Shown here piece after piece: positions 44,722 to 52,782 of a DNA stretch of 64,000 bases. Location of the stretch: the NCBI GenBank assembly GCA_963737075.1, contig CAVTRI010000002.1:2170001-2234000 (forward strand). Direction: 5' to 3'. The stretch is from CAVTRI01 sp963737075. Lineage in GTDB: Bacteria > Actinomycetota > Acidimicrobiia > Acidimicrobiales > Palsa-688. Below the pieces are notes generated by a model that saw nothing but the letters and a program-made list of their open reading frames with translations, was not told the origin of the DNA and made no database searches. A program made the position numbers and the translations under genes. The first letter of the stretch is position 1. Each line of letters starts with the position of its first letter.

Positions 44722-45684
44722 TCACGGGATGAGCAGCACCCGACCGACGGCTTGGCGGCTCTCGATGTAAGCGTGTGCGGCGGCGGCTTCGGAGAGGGGA
44801 AAGGTCCGGTCGATGATCACCTCGAACTTCCCGGCGGCGAGGCGATCGAGGAGGTCAGCCACCGCTGCGTGCATGCGCTCGGTAAGAATCTCTGCGCCCA
44901 GCTGGACGCCGAGAATGCTCTGGTTGCCCATGAGGACACGGCGCAGGTCGGCGGTGATCGGGCCCCGTCCGGCGTTGCCCACCAGGACAACGCGCCCGTT
45001 TTCCTTTGTGGCGGCGATGGACGACTGCAGCGTGGTTCCCACCGGGTCGACGACCAGGTCTGCCCCCCGCCCGCCGGTCAACTCCATGACTCGGGCAGCG
45101 ACGTCCTCGGTCAGGTAGTCGATGCCGTGGTCAGCACCCATGCCGGCAAGGCGGTCGAGGCGCTGCGGCGACGAGGCGGTCACGATGACGGTTGCACCGG
45201 CGCCCTTGGCCAGTTGAATGGCGGCCGTCCCGACCCCGCCCGCGGCCCCTTGGACAAGGACCGTCTCGCCGGCTCGGAGGCCGCCCCGATGGAAGAGACA
45301 CTCGTCGGCTGTGGCGAAGCCGACCGGGGTGGCGGCGGCGGCGCCGGCATCGACGCCATCGGGTACCGGCCAGGCGAGGGCGGCGGGCACCGCTCGCAGC
45401 TCCGCGTGGGACCCGTCGAGGAACATCGTCGTCACGAGCTGGCCGACCGCCACGCCCTCGACGCCCTCACCCACCTCGACGACATTGCCGGCGGCGGCGT
45501 AGCCGACCACATAGGCGGGGTGGGGCGGCGCGGTAGCGCCTTGGCGGTGCAGGAGGTCGCCACCCTCGACCGACACGGAGCGCACCTCGACCAACACCCA
45601 TCCCGGCGGGCACTTCGGGTCGTCGACGTCGGCGTAGCGAAGGACCTCAGGACCGCCGTTGGTATCGAAGACTGCCGCTTTCAT
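44722..45684 (-). CDS. NADPH:quinone oxidoreductase (zinc-free MDR)
   Basis: 320 residues from ATG 45684. It has the N-terminal GroES-like domain (MKAAVFDTNGGPEVLRYADV, with VGYAAAGNVVEVGEGV) and the Rossmann motif VLVQGAAGGVGTAAIQLAKG near residue 147, then ADLVVDPVGTTLQ. The quinone reductase subgroup lacks the catalytic zinc Cys, as here. It reduces quinones or enones with NADPH. It is cargo on the integrative element. Confidence 0.87.
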   Translation of the reverse strand: MKAAVFDTNGGPEVLRYADVDDPKCPPGWVLVEVRSVSVEGGDLLHRQGATAPPHPAYVVGYAAAGNVVEVGEGVEGVAVGQLVTTMFLDGSHAELRAVPAALAWPVPDGVDAGAAAATPVGFATADECLFHRGGLRAGETVLVQGAAGGVGTAAIQLAKGAGATVIVTASSPQRLDRLAGMGADHGIDYLTEDVAARVMELTGGRGADLVVDPVGTTLQSSIAATKENGRVVLVGNAGRGPITADLRRVLMGNQSILGVQLGAEILTERMHAAVADLLDRLAAGKFEVIIDRTFPLSEAAAAHAYIESRQAVGRVLLIP

Positions 45685-45841
45685 CGCTGCTCCCGGCCCA
45701 CAGTGGCACTATAGCTGGCGAGCTGGTGGTTAGATCGTTCATCGATGGTTGACAGCGTCATCTACTCGCGGCCGCGCTCGGACCCGCATCCGTAGCGACG
45801 AGCCCATTCTCGATCCCACGTTGAGTTGAGCGCACCGCCCA

Positions 45842-46525
45842 TCACGGTCGAAGTTGTCTGGGCTGTTCGAAGTCGTTGTTGTCGATGACCATGTCGGCGA
45901 CCACGATGGGGTCGACCTCGGCGGCATAGAGGTTCTCCAACGCTCCATACCGGTCTCGATGCAGGGTCTCGACAAGTTGCGGTCCGTCGCGGCTGACGTC
46001 TCTCGCGGTGCCTCGCCGGACGGAAAGCTCGAGGTCGGTGTCGAGCCAGATCCGCAGCTCCCAGCAGTCGTTGAGCTCGGGGCGGAAGGCAAACACGCCG
46101 TCGACGACCAGGATGGCGTCGGCGGGCATCGCGAGCTGCGCGGACTGGTGGTTGATCTGGGTCAGTGGGTCGATACTGCACAGGGCGACATTCCCGGAGC
46201 CGTTCGGCGCCGCGGGCTCGAGAAGCAGGCGGCGGATGGCGTTGAGGTCGAACGCATTCCGGTAGTACCCCGCTCCCGAGGCCCGGTCGTAGAGGTGACG
46301 TTCTGCCCAGGGCCGTTTGAAGTCGTCGAGCGAGGCTCGGAAGACCTCCCGCCCGCGTCCAGCGAGATGACCCGCCAACTCGTCTCCGAGCGTCGTCTTC
46401 CCCGACGCGGTTCGGCCGTCGATACCGACGCGCACACGGCGCGATCCCAAGGCCTCCACCAGATCGGCGAGCCACCGACCAGACGAGCTCGAGCGTCGCT
46501 CGACGCCCGAGGCGGCTGCTGCCAC
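45842..46525 (-). CDS. uridine-kinase-like P-loop kinase
   Basis: 227 residues from GTG 46525. Walker A VGIDGRTASGKTTLGDELA is near residue 33, followed by ASLDDFKRPWAERHL (the Asp-Asp-Phe motif of uridine kinases), GYYRNAFDLNAI, ILVVDGVFAFRPEL (Walker B) and RRGTARDVSRDG (lid). It is related to uridine/pantothenate kinases; the actual phosphate acceptor is uncertain. It lies on the element about 150 bases from the oxidoreductase, on the same strand. Confidence 0.78.
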   Translation of the reverse strand: MAAAASGVERRSSSSGRWLADLVEALGSRRVRVGIDGRTASGKTTLGDELAGHLAGRGREVFRASLDDFKRPWAERHLYDRASGAGYYRNAFDLNAIRRLLLEPAAPNGSGNVALCSIDPLTQINHQSAQLAMPADAILVVDGVFAFRPELNDCWELRIWLDTDLELSVRRGTARDVSRDGPQLVETLHRDRYGALENLYAAEVDPIVVADMVIDNNDFEQPRQLRP

Positions 46526-47640
46526 GTGGAAGCGGACTGCCTGACGGTTCCTGGCATCAACCCGACGCTACGTCGATTCGTCACCGGGCGGGCTTTCTGG
46601 CACACCTCGGCCGTGGCGGCCGCCGGCAGACCGGCCTGATCGGACTGCCGGCGCTTTCGCTCGACTGGAAGCTCCGCGGCGGGCTCCGGCCCGGTCCGCC
46701 ATCCCGACTCCTCCGAAGGCGTCAGCAGCGTCGGACAAATGCTGATCCGGGACGCACCGAACGCGCACGCTGAATTCCGCCGGCCGGCCGAAGTGTCGTG
46801 CGCAGATCGGCGGATCTCGCAACCCTCCGGCGGCCGCCCGTCGGCGGAGTCCCGAACCGAATGTGCGCCCAGATCCGCCCGTTCGGCGGCTGGGCCCGGC
46901 GCCCAGCAACAAGAATGTCGCCGCCTCGCCAGCCGTCCGGGAACGCGGACCGAGCGCGGAACCGTCAGGAATCTTCCCCCGGGTTCGGACCGGGGTCCGT
47001 CTGGAGCGGCTCCTGTCGACGGCCACGGATCGTCCGCCGTGTCGGGTAGCGCCGCGTCAAGCCTACGAGCCGCAGGCGGGACCTGGCGGGCGAGCCGGCT
47101 GGATGAGGTCTCGCATCGGTGGGTGGGCCACGCGTCGGGGGCATCCCGGACGAGGGTGGCCGCGTGTGGCGTCTGCGGCTCCCGCCAGCGGACACGGCAG
47201 CCGGTGTGGCTCGGGTGCGGCCCCACCGGGCCGGTTCCGGCTACTTGTTATACCCTCGTGACAAGTACCCGGGGGTTGGTGTGCACGGTATGCGAGCCCC
47301 CTTCGCCCACGGCCACCGACAGGATCCCGTCCCCGGCTACCGCTCGCCCGCTTGCCGCCAGCCGCGCGTCGTCGCCGTCGCCGACACGCACCCCCTGGTT
47401 CCCGGCCAGGCGGGATGGGTGGTGGCCTCTTGGGACGCCAGCGACACTGGAGACGTCAACCGAGGTGGTGGTGGTTGCTGCAGCTCCGCGGCGTTCGTCT
47501 GGGACGTCGTCAGCGACCCTCTGCGCGATCGAGCCTGAGTGCCTTCCGAGTGCCTGAGGACCGCTGCCGCACACGGCGCCACCGAGTCCCCACAACGAGC
47601 AGATGATCACCGTTGTTGACCCTGGCGGACCACAAGAAGC
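46526..47640. other. no gene recognised
   Basis: About 1.1 kb inside the right part of the element. Open frames exist on both strands (for example 46739-47557 plus and 47248-47694 minus) but their translations are Arg/Ser/Pro-rich, without domain or Shine-Dalgarno support, and mutually overlapping. Treated as non-coding or too degraded to call. Confidence 0.4.
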
Positions 47641-47669
47641 CGAAACGGATGTGGTCTGTGTGTGGTCTG
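47627..47669. promoter_or_regulatory. phased TGTGGTCTG repeats (integrase arm sites, right)
   Basis: TGTGGTCTG at 47650-47658 and 47661-47669, 11 bases apart, with an inverted near-copy GGACCACA at 47627-47634. ATGTGGTCTGTGTGTGGTCT is shared word for word with the left end, followed by GCCGG in both. Confidence 0.6.
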
Positions 47670-47725
47670 CCGGTAATCCACAGCCTGTGGACAAGAGAAT
47701 ATGTAGCCTCTGACCAGCCCCTTTG

Positions 47726-47781
47726 CCCGTCGGGAAGGCGGGATTCGAACCCGCGGCCTCAGCGTCCCGAACGCTGCGCGC
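47726..47781. repeat. right attachment site within tRNA-Pro
   Basis: 56 bases identical to 37241-37296. It covers the 3' two-thirds of the intact tRNA-Pro gene plus four bases downstream. Confidence 0.85.
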
Positions 47782-47804
47782 TAACCAAGCTGCGCTACTT
47801 CCCG
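47730..47804 (-). tRNA. tRNA-Pro(CGG)
   Basis: Folds on the minus strand: acceptor CGGGAAG pairs CTTCCCG, D arm GCGC-AGCTTGGTTA-GCGC, anticodon arm CAGCG-TTCGGGA-CGCTG with anticodon CGG, T arm GCGGG-TTCGAAT-CCCGC, discriminator A; no CCA encoded. It is the integration target of the element to its left and is intact because the element restores its 3' end. Confidence 0.93.
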
Positions 47805-47815
47805 ATGGACCGAGC

Positions 47816-48226
47816 CTATCGAACCCGTTCTGGACGGTACGACTCGTCGAAGTACGTTCCGCCGGTCAGGAGCGCCTTCGCCGCCCGGCGGACCCGGATG
47901 GGATCGAGCGGCTTAATGACCCATCCCTCCACCCCTGCCCGCCGGGCCAGGAACACGTCCGGGCGCCGGTCGAGCAGCAACAGCACGGGTCGCCGCTCCA
48001 AGCGGCCGGCATCGGCCTCCAAATGCAGGTCGAGCGCCACGGCTACGCCCCCCATGCTGCCGATCTGCATGTCGACGACCGCCAAGTCCGCGGGCTGGTG
48101 ATTCATCGCCACTCGCACGTCGGGGCCGCTTCTCACCCAGCGCACCGAGGTATCCGGATCGACAAGCACTGACCAGAGCTCATCGAAGAGCCCTTCACTG
48201 TCGGTGGCAATCAGGATGTCGGACAC
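47816..48226 (-). CDS. stand-alone response-regulator receiver domain
   Basis: 136 residues. ILIATDSEGLFDELWSVL starts a receiver-like fold; the phospho-acceptor position is in LAVVDMQIGSMGG (Asp near residue 52) and the conserved Lys in GWVIKPLDPIRV near residue 105. The acidic pair usual at the N-terminus is reduced to D(8) and E(11). There is no output domain, so it would act by protein contact. It lies 12 bases upstream of tRNA-Pro on the same strand. Confidence 0.7.
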   Translation of the reverse strand: MSDILIATDSEGLFDELWSVLVDPDTSVRWVRSGPDVRVAMNHQPADLAVVDMQIGSMGGVAVALDLHLEADAGRLERRPVLLLLDRRPDVFLARRAGVEGWVIKPLDPIRVRRAAKALLTGGTYFDESYRPERVR

Positions 48227-48252
48227 GGCGGCGAGAGTACCTCCCCCTGAGA

Positions 48253-48267
48253 CCTAGTCATCCGTCG
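48253..48267 (+). repeat. IS630 left terminal inverted repeat
   Basis: CCTAGTCATCCGTCG; pairs with 49395-49409 at 13 of 15 positions. Confidence 0.75.
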
Positions 48268-49407
48268 TTGAAATAGCTCGCATAGGTAGGCTGGCAGGGT
48301 GAGGATGGTGACCGCCCCGCCCCTGGCCGTGACCGACGAGCAGAGGTCTGCGCTGGAGCAGCTGGCACGCTCGACGTCGCTGCCGCATCGGAAGGTGGTG
48401 CAGGCCAATGCGCTGCTCCTGGCGGCCGATGGCATCGGCACCAACGAGGTGGCCCGGCGCTGTCACACGACGAACGATTCAGTGCGTTCGTGGCGGCGGC
48501 GCTTCGAGGCCGAGGGGGTGGCCGGGGTGGGCAAGATCGCCAAGGGGCGTGGTCGGCGTTCGTGGCTGCCTGAGGGGACCGTCGCCGCGGTGGTGCATGA
48601 CACCCTGCACGCCTGCCCCGATGACGGCTCGACGCACTGGACGACCAGGCGGATGGCCGAGCGTTTCGGGATCGGCAAGGACAGCGTGGCGCGCATCTGG
48701 AGAGATCACCACCTCAAGCCGTGGAAGCAGGAGCGGTTCAAGGTCTCGGCCGATCCTCATTTTGAAGAGAAGCTGGTTGATGTGGTGGGCCTCTACTTCG
48801 ATCCGCCCCAGCGGGCGGCGGTGTTCAGTCTCCACGAGAAGACACAGGTCCAAGCGTTGGACCGGACCCAGCCTTCGCTGCCGATGAAACCGGGGCGAGG
48901 CGGCACGCTCACCCACGACTACAAGCGGCACGGCACGACCGATCTCTTCGCGGCCATGAACATCGCTACCGGCGAGGTCCTCTACGACACGAAGAAGTCG
49001 CACAAGGCCACCGATGTGTTCGCCTTTTTCAAGCTGATCGACTTGCACGTGCCCGCCGGCTTGGAGATCCACGTCGTGTTGGACAATCTTTCCGCTCACA
49101 AGGCGCCGCCGGTCACGAAGTGGCTCGCCCATCCCGAGCGGGCCCGTTGGCACCTCCATTTCACCCCCACCAGCTCCTCGTGGTGCAACCTCGTCGAGCG
49201 GTGGTTCGGCGAGCTCACCGAACGACGACTACATCGAGGCGTGTTCACATCGGTACCCAATCTCGTCGAGGCGATCGAGATCTGGGCCGAACACTGGAAC
49301 GACGATCCCGAGCCGTTCATCTGGCACAAGACCGCCGAAGAGATCATCGAAAAGGTACGCCGCGGACGACACGCGCTTACCCGAGTCAAATCCGCGACGC
49401 GTGACTA
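48255..49407 (+). mobile_element. complete IS630-family element
   Basis: Imperfect 15-bp terminal inverted repeats: CCTAGTCATCCGTCG (48253-48267) and CGACGCGTGACTAGG (49395-49409), two mismatches. The TA in each arm (48255-48256, 49406-49407) fits the TA target duplication of this family. One transposase gene fills the element. It lies between the receiver gene and the STAS gene and may have displaced the latter's promoter. Confidence 0.8.
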
Positions 49408-49408
49408 G
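48299..49408 (+). CDS. IS630-family transposase with Asp-to-His at the first catalytic site
   Basis: 369 residues, full length. The N-terminal HTH region has LPHRKVVQANALLLAADG and TNEVARRCHTTNDSVRSWRR, a second HTH TRRMAERFGIGKDSVARIW. The DDE domain has VFSLHEKTQVQALDRTQPS, where relatives have DEK (His179, codon CAC 48833-48835), then HVVLDNLSAHKAPPV (second Asp) and WCNLVERWFGELTERR (Glu). Loss of the first acidic residue would abolish metal binding, so the element is probably immobile by itself. It differs clearly from the IS630 remnant in cheR. Confidence 0.88.
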   Translation: MRMVTAPPLAVTDEQRSALEQLARSTSLPHRKVVQANALLLAADGIGTNEVARRCHTTNDSVRSWRRRFEAEGVAGVGKIAKGRGRRSWLPEGTVAAVVHDTLHACPDDGSTHWTTRRMAERFGIGKDSVARIWRDHHLKPWKQERFKVSADPHFEEKLVDVVGLYFDPPQRAAVFSLHEKTQVQALDRTQPSLPMKPGRGGTLTHDYKRHGTTDLFAAMNIATGEVLYDTKKSHKATDVFAFFKLIDLHVPAGLEIHVVLDNLSAHKAPPVTKWLAHPERARWHLHFTPTSSSWCNLVERWFGELTERRLHRGVFTSVPNLVEAIEIWAEHWNDDPEPFIWHKTAEEIIEKVRRGRHALTRVKSATRD

Positions 49409-49409
49409 G
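49395..49409 (-). repeat. IS630 right terminal inverted repeat
   Basis: CGACGCGTGACTAGG; partner of 48253-48267. Confidence 0.75.
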
Positions 49410-49454
49410 TACGATCGCTGGGAGCTTCGCCATACGGGCGGCCTGGGAGGTGCT

Positions 49455-49808
49455 GTGCTCACGATCCATCAGGAGCAAACGCCGGAGGGCTATACGATCT
49501 GCCGCCCGGTGGGGGAGCTCGACGCGTTCACGGTCAGCCAGTTCCGCCAGGCCCTGGCCGACATGGCCTCCAGTCAGCGGCTGCTGATTGACATGTCAGG
49601 CGTGCCGTTCGTGGATTCCGCAGGCCTCGGAGCTTTGATCGGCGGCATCAGGCGGGCCCGCGAGCTGGGCGGCGACGTGGCGGTGGCCTGCAACCGGCCG
49701 ACGCTGGTCCGGCTGCTGCGGACGACCGGGTTCGACCGCATCGTCACCGTCGCCGAAACCGTCGAGGACGCCGTCAAGGCGCTCGACAACGAGCGCAGCG
49801 ACGCGTAG
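49455..49808 (+). CDS. STAS-domain anti-sigma-factor antagonist
   Basis: 117 residues from GTG 49455 with GGGAGG at 49445-49450; an earlier in-frame start at 49401 lies in the IS end. RPVGELDAFTVSQFRQALAD, then LLIDMSGVPFVDSAGLGALI with the phosphorylatable Ser in DSAGLGAL, and VACNRPTLVRLLRTTGFDRI: the STAS fold of SpoIIAA/RsbV proteins. It would bind and sequester an anti-sigma kinase when unphosphorylated. No kinase gene is adjacent. Confidence 0.85.
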   Translation: MLTIHQEQTPEGYTICRPVGELDAFTVSQFRQALADMASSQRLLIDMSGVPFVDSAGLGALIGGIRRARELGGDVAVACNRPTLVRLLRTTGFDRIVTVAETVEDAVKALDNERSDA

Positions 49809-49899
49809 GCGTGCTTCGTCGCGCCAAAAGGTAGGGCATGGCGCGCTCCGGCGTCAGGGCAGAGAGTGGTGGCGCGCGCAGGCAACGCATGTGACGCGT

Positions 49900-50160
49900 C
49901 ATCGCGCCAGCTGTCGCGAACCCCGCGTCGTCGCGCCTAGACCCGCCGTAAGGCGCGACGGATCGCTCTAAACGCCGCGCCGCATCGCGCCAGCTGTCGC
50001 GAACCCCGCGCCTCGTCGCGCCTAGACCCGCCGTAAGGCGCGACGAATCGCTCTAAACACCGCACCGCATCGCGCCAGCTGTCGCGAACCCCGCGCCTCG
50101 TCGCGCCTAGACCCGCCGTAAGGCGCGACGGATCGCTCCAAACGCCGCCTCATCGCACCT
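49900..50160. repeat. three tandem 83-85-bp units, each with two hairpins
   Basis: Units start at 49900, 49983 and 50068 (83, 85 and 83 bp), with a partial fourth at 50151, and are nearly identical. Each has TCGCG-N8-CGCGA and a strong CGTCGCGCC-N14-GGCGCGACG stem. They lie between the convergent ends of the STAS and arsA-like genes. The array could terminate transcription from both sides or be a mobile extragenic repeat. No T-run follows, so intrinsic termination is not certain. Confidence 0.85.
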
Positions 50161-50200
50161 AGCCACAACAAGGGGCCGAGCCAGGTGCCCCCAGCAAGCC

Positions 50201-51262
50201 TCAGGCCGAGGCCGCCTCCTCCCGAGCCCCGAACAGATAGCCGCCCACGACTCCGAGCCCCTCCAGATCGTGGACGTCGGCGGGCAGGAACGACACCCTC
50301 ACGACATGGGCCTCGGGGATGCAGGCCGACAGTTGCGAGACCCAGCGCTCCTCGCGCTCGGCGATGCCCTCCAGGTCCTGGAGGTTCGTGGCCAGCGGAC
50401 CCGACAATTCCGGCGGGGCAGGGCCAAACCGGGGGAACACCCGGTTCATCACCAGACCGGAAATCGAGATGCCCTGCTCCGCCAGCCGCCCGACGAAAAA
50501 CGTCGCCTCCTCGACGGCATCTCGCCTGGGCGACGCCACCACGAGGAACGCCGTGCCAGGACCCCCGAGCAGGTCCGCGACCCGCTTGGCTCGGTCGCGA
50601 AAGCCCTGCTCCATGCCCTCGAACGCCTCGAAGAACTCCACCGTCTCCGCTACCACCTCGCCGCCCACCACCTTCGACACGGTGCGCAGGAACAGCTGAG
50701 TAGCGACGTTGATCGCCCGTAACCCGGCCCGGGTCGGCATCATGAGCAGCCGGAAGATCCGGTTGTTGAGAAACCTCAGCAGCCGGCCCGGAGCGTCGAG
50801 GAAATCGAGGGCGTGGCGGGTCGGCGGCGTGTCGACCACGACCAGGTCGAACTGCCCGTCGGCGTGCAGGCTGTACAGCTTCTCCATCGCCATGTACTCC
50901 TGGGTCCCCGAAAGCGCCCCCGAGAGGTTGCGGTAGAGCCGGTTGTCGAGGATGGCCTGGGCCTGGTCCGGGCCGGCCGCGTTGCGGCGGACGACGTCGT
51001 CGAAGGTGCTCTTGGTGTCGAGCATCAGCGCCCACAGTTCGCCAGGCCACGGGCCGTCGAGGCGGTGAGGGTCGTTGGTCAGGGCGTCGACGCCTAGAGC
51101 GTCGGCCAGCCGTTTCGCGGGGTCGATGGTCACGACGCATGACCGCCGGCCCCGGTTCGCTCCCTCCAGTGCGATGGCCGCCGCGGTAGTGGTCTTTCCC
51201 ACTCCTCCTGGTCCCGCACAGATGATGACATCCCGCTCCGTGAGCAGGCGCTCGAAGCTCAT
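50201..51262 (-). CDS. ArsA/GET3-like ATPase (second of a pair)
   Basis: 353 residues. The deviant Walker A DVIICAGPGGVGKTTTAAAI is near residue 16, switch I-like VVTIDPAKRLADALGV, switch II LVVVDTPPTRHALDFLD, and a substrate-domain stretch VMNRVFPRFGPAPPELSG. The protein lacks the tandem repeat of true ArsA. It overlaps the upstream paralogue by ATGA, suggesting a heteromer. From memory the pair corresponds to Rv3680/Rv3679 of M. tuberculosis, which lie next to whiB and ponA2 genes as here. Confidence 0.85.
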   Translation of the reverse strand: MSFERLLTERDVIICAGPGGVGKTTTAAAIALEGANRGRRSCVVTIDPAKRLADALGVDALTNDPHRLDGPWPGELWALMLDTKSTFDDVVRRNAAGPDQAQAILDNRLYRNLSGALSGTQEYMAMEKLYSLHADGQFDLVVVDTPPTRHALDFLDAPGRLLRFLNNRIFRLLMMPTRAGLRAINVATQLFLRTVSKVVGGEVVAETVEFFEAFEGMEQGFRDRAKRVADLLGGPGTAFLVVASPRRDAVEEATFFVGRLAEQGISISGLVMNRVFPRFGPAPPELSGPLATNLQDLEGIAEREERWVSQLSACIPEAHVVRVSFLPADVHDLEGLGVVGGYLFGAREEAASA

Positions 51263-52227
51263 GAGGACACAGCCGGGGTCAGGTGCTCCACGCCGGCGGC
51301 CAGGGCGTCAGCCAGCCGGTCGACCTCGACGGGTCCCAGGTCCGTGGTGAACAGGTACGGCAGGTGGATCTGCGGGAGGGGGAGCGCGTCCGCCAACCGG
51401 GACGTCTGCTGGGCCTCGAGGTCTTGACGGCGGAGCCGAAAGTCGACGGCGTCGGCGACACGAGCGCTGGTGGCGCGATCCAGGCCGGCGGCGGCGAGCG
51501 CCGGTGAGGGATCCGGCGGAAGGTCAAGCCGGGGCCACAGCCCGTTGACGACGATCGGGGTGAGGCTGACGCCGGCTCGCTCTTCTACCAGGTAGGCGGT
51601 GTCGATCAGCTCGTTGACAGGCGTTTCCTCAGGCAGCGTGACGAGGAGGACCCGACAGCGGGACGGGTCGGAAAGCAGTTCGATCACGTCGGCCGCTTGG
51701 GTCCGGATGGGCCCGACGCTCGCGGTGTCGAGCAGTCCCCGGGCCGAGGACAGGAACGTCACCGCGTGCCCGGCTGCCGGGGCGTCCACGATGATGAGGT
51801 CCGCGCCGTCAGCGCCCGAGCGTTCGAGCTGCTTGACCTTTCCCAGAACGAGAATGTCCTTGATCCCCGGGACCGCCGTGGCCACGACGTCGAGTGCGCC
51901 ACTGGAAGACAGCCGCTTCAAGATGCGTCGCAGTCCGTGGCTCTCCAGGTATTCGACCAGGGCGTCGTCGGGGGTGAGGGAGGACGCCCGCACGTCGCCC
52001 GCTCCCGCCGCTGCAGCCAGCAACTCGGCCGGCTGGTATTGCAGCTGGCTGTCACGGCCGAACAGCGCAGGCAGGTCTCCCTTGCCGTCCACCTCGACGA
52101 TCAGGACCCGCAGTCCTTGCCGTGCTGCGACGTGGGCCAGAGCGGCAGAGACGGTGGTCTTGCCGACGCCGCCCTTGCCGGCAACGATCACGACCCGAGC
52201 TTGCGCGCAGAAGGCTCTGATGTCCAC
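51259..52227 (-). CDS. ArsA/GET3-like ATPase (first of a pair)
   Basis: 322 residues from ATG 52227. Walker A VVIVAGKGGVGKTTVSAALA is near residue 12, VLIVEVDGKGDLPALFG (switch I region), and LIIVDAPAAGHAVTFLSSA (switch II). The C-terminal part (LPLPQIHLPYLFTTDLGPVE) is shorter than in its partner. It probably dimerises with the next protein. Divergent from whiB across a 286-base gap. Confidence 0.85.
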   Translation of the reverse strand: MDIRAFCAQARVVIVAGKGGVGKTTVSAALAHVAARQGLRVLIVEVDGKGDLPALFGRDSQLQYQPAELLAAAAGAGDVRASSLTPDDALVEYLESHGLRRILKRLSSSGALDVVATAVPGIKDILVLGKVKQLERSGADGADLIIVDAPAAGHAVTFLSSARGLLDTASVGPIRTQAADVIELLSDPSRCRVLLVTLPEETPVNELIDTAYLVEERAGVSLTPIVVNGLWPRLDLPPDPSPALAAAGLDRATSARVADAVDFRLRRQDLEAQQTSRLADALPLPQIHLPYLFTTDLGPVEVDRLADALAAGVEHLTPAVSS

Positions 52228-52513
52228 GGTGTTCCGATTGACGATGGTCGGCGTTCAGGGTAGGGCACGGGCTGTGCGCTCCCGGGGCATTGGGCACCGA
52301 GCAGCGAGTACAACGCGTTTCGTGCCATCCCGGCCAGCGCGTTTGTGAAACCGCTGGTCAGAGCCCTGGAGTTTCTCGACATTCGGTCTTGTTGATCCTT
52401 GGATAGAAGGACTACGGTGCGATTCGTAGCATGAGGGGGGGATGTTAAGTGAGCGTACTCGGGACTCAACCGAAGAGCACAGATTCGCGCGATATCGCAT
52501 GGGTGGTGCAACC

Positions 52514-52768
52514 ATGAGCGTCCAGCCGGTCGACGACCTCTGGCAAGCGAAGGCCGCATGCCGCGGGCCGCACTCGTCAGTTTTCTTCCCGCCCTCGCAC
52601 TTCGAACGCAAAGATGACAAAGAGGCGCGGGAGGCGAGAGCCAAGGCGATTTGCGCCAGATGTTCGGTCCGCCGTGAGTGCTTGGATTACGCCCTGCGGA
52701 TCCGAGAGCCCCACGGCATCTGGGGCGGCCTCAACGAGATCGAGCGCCGGGAGCTCCTCACCGGCTGA
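52514..52768 (+). CDS. WhiB-family iron-sulfur transcriptional regulator
   Basis: 84 residues from ATG 52514, which has GGTGGTG upstream; ATG 52499 is possible. The four cluster cysteines are in KAACRGPHSS and ICARCSVRRECLDYA (C-x2-C-x5-C), and the turn GIWGGLNEIERREL follows. WhiB proteins bind a [4Fe-4S] cluster sensitive to O2 or NO and act with the primary sigma factor on target promoters. Restricted to Actinomycetota and their phages, so it supports the taxonomic guess. Confidence 0.93.
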   Translation: MSVQPVDDLWQAKAACRGPHSSVFFPPSHFERKDDKEAREARAKAICARCSVRRECLDYALRIREPHGIWGGLNEIERRELLTG

Positions 52769-52782
52769 GCAAGCTCGGCGGG

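Larger units (their letters stand above)
37241..47781. mobile_element. integrative (mobilisable) element in tRNA-Pro
   Basis: A 10.5-kb unit bounded by 56-bp direct repeats (37241-37296 and 47726-47781), the right one being the 3' part of an intact tRNA-Pro. Inside: toxin/antitoxin, tyrosine integrase, excisionase-like HTH, IS3 remnant, MobF relaxase, oxidoreductase and a kinase. The integrase gene abuts the left end and phased repeats lie inside both ends. No FtsK-like or type IV secretion gene is visible, so it would need a helper for transfer. Frameshifts in integrase and relaxase suggest it is now fixed, unless they are sequencing errors. Confidence 0.8.

Noticed and set aside
46739..47557. 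Open frame of 272 codons in the right part of the element
   Set aside because: Ser/Arg/Pro-rich, no start signal, and competing frames of similar length on both strands.
49900..50160. CRISPR-like array
   Set aside because: The units are repeated whole, with no unique spacers and no cas gene nearby; it is a plain tandem hairpin repeat.
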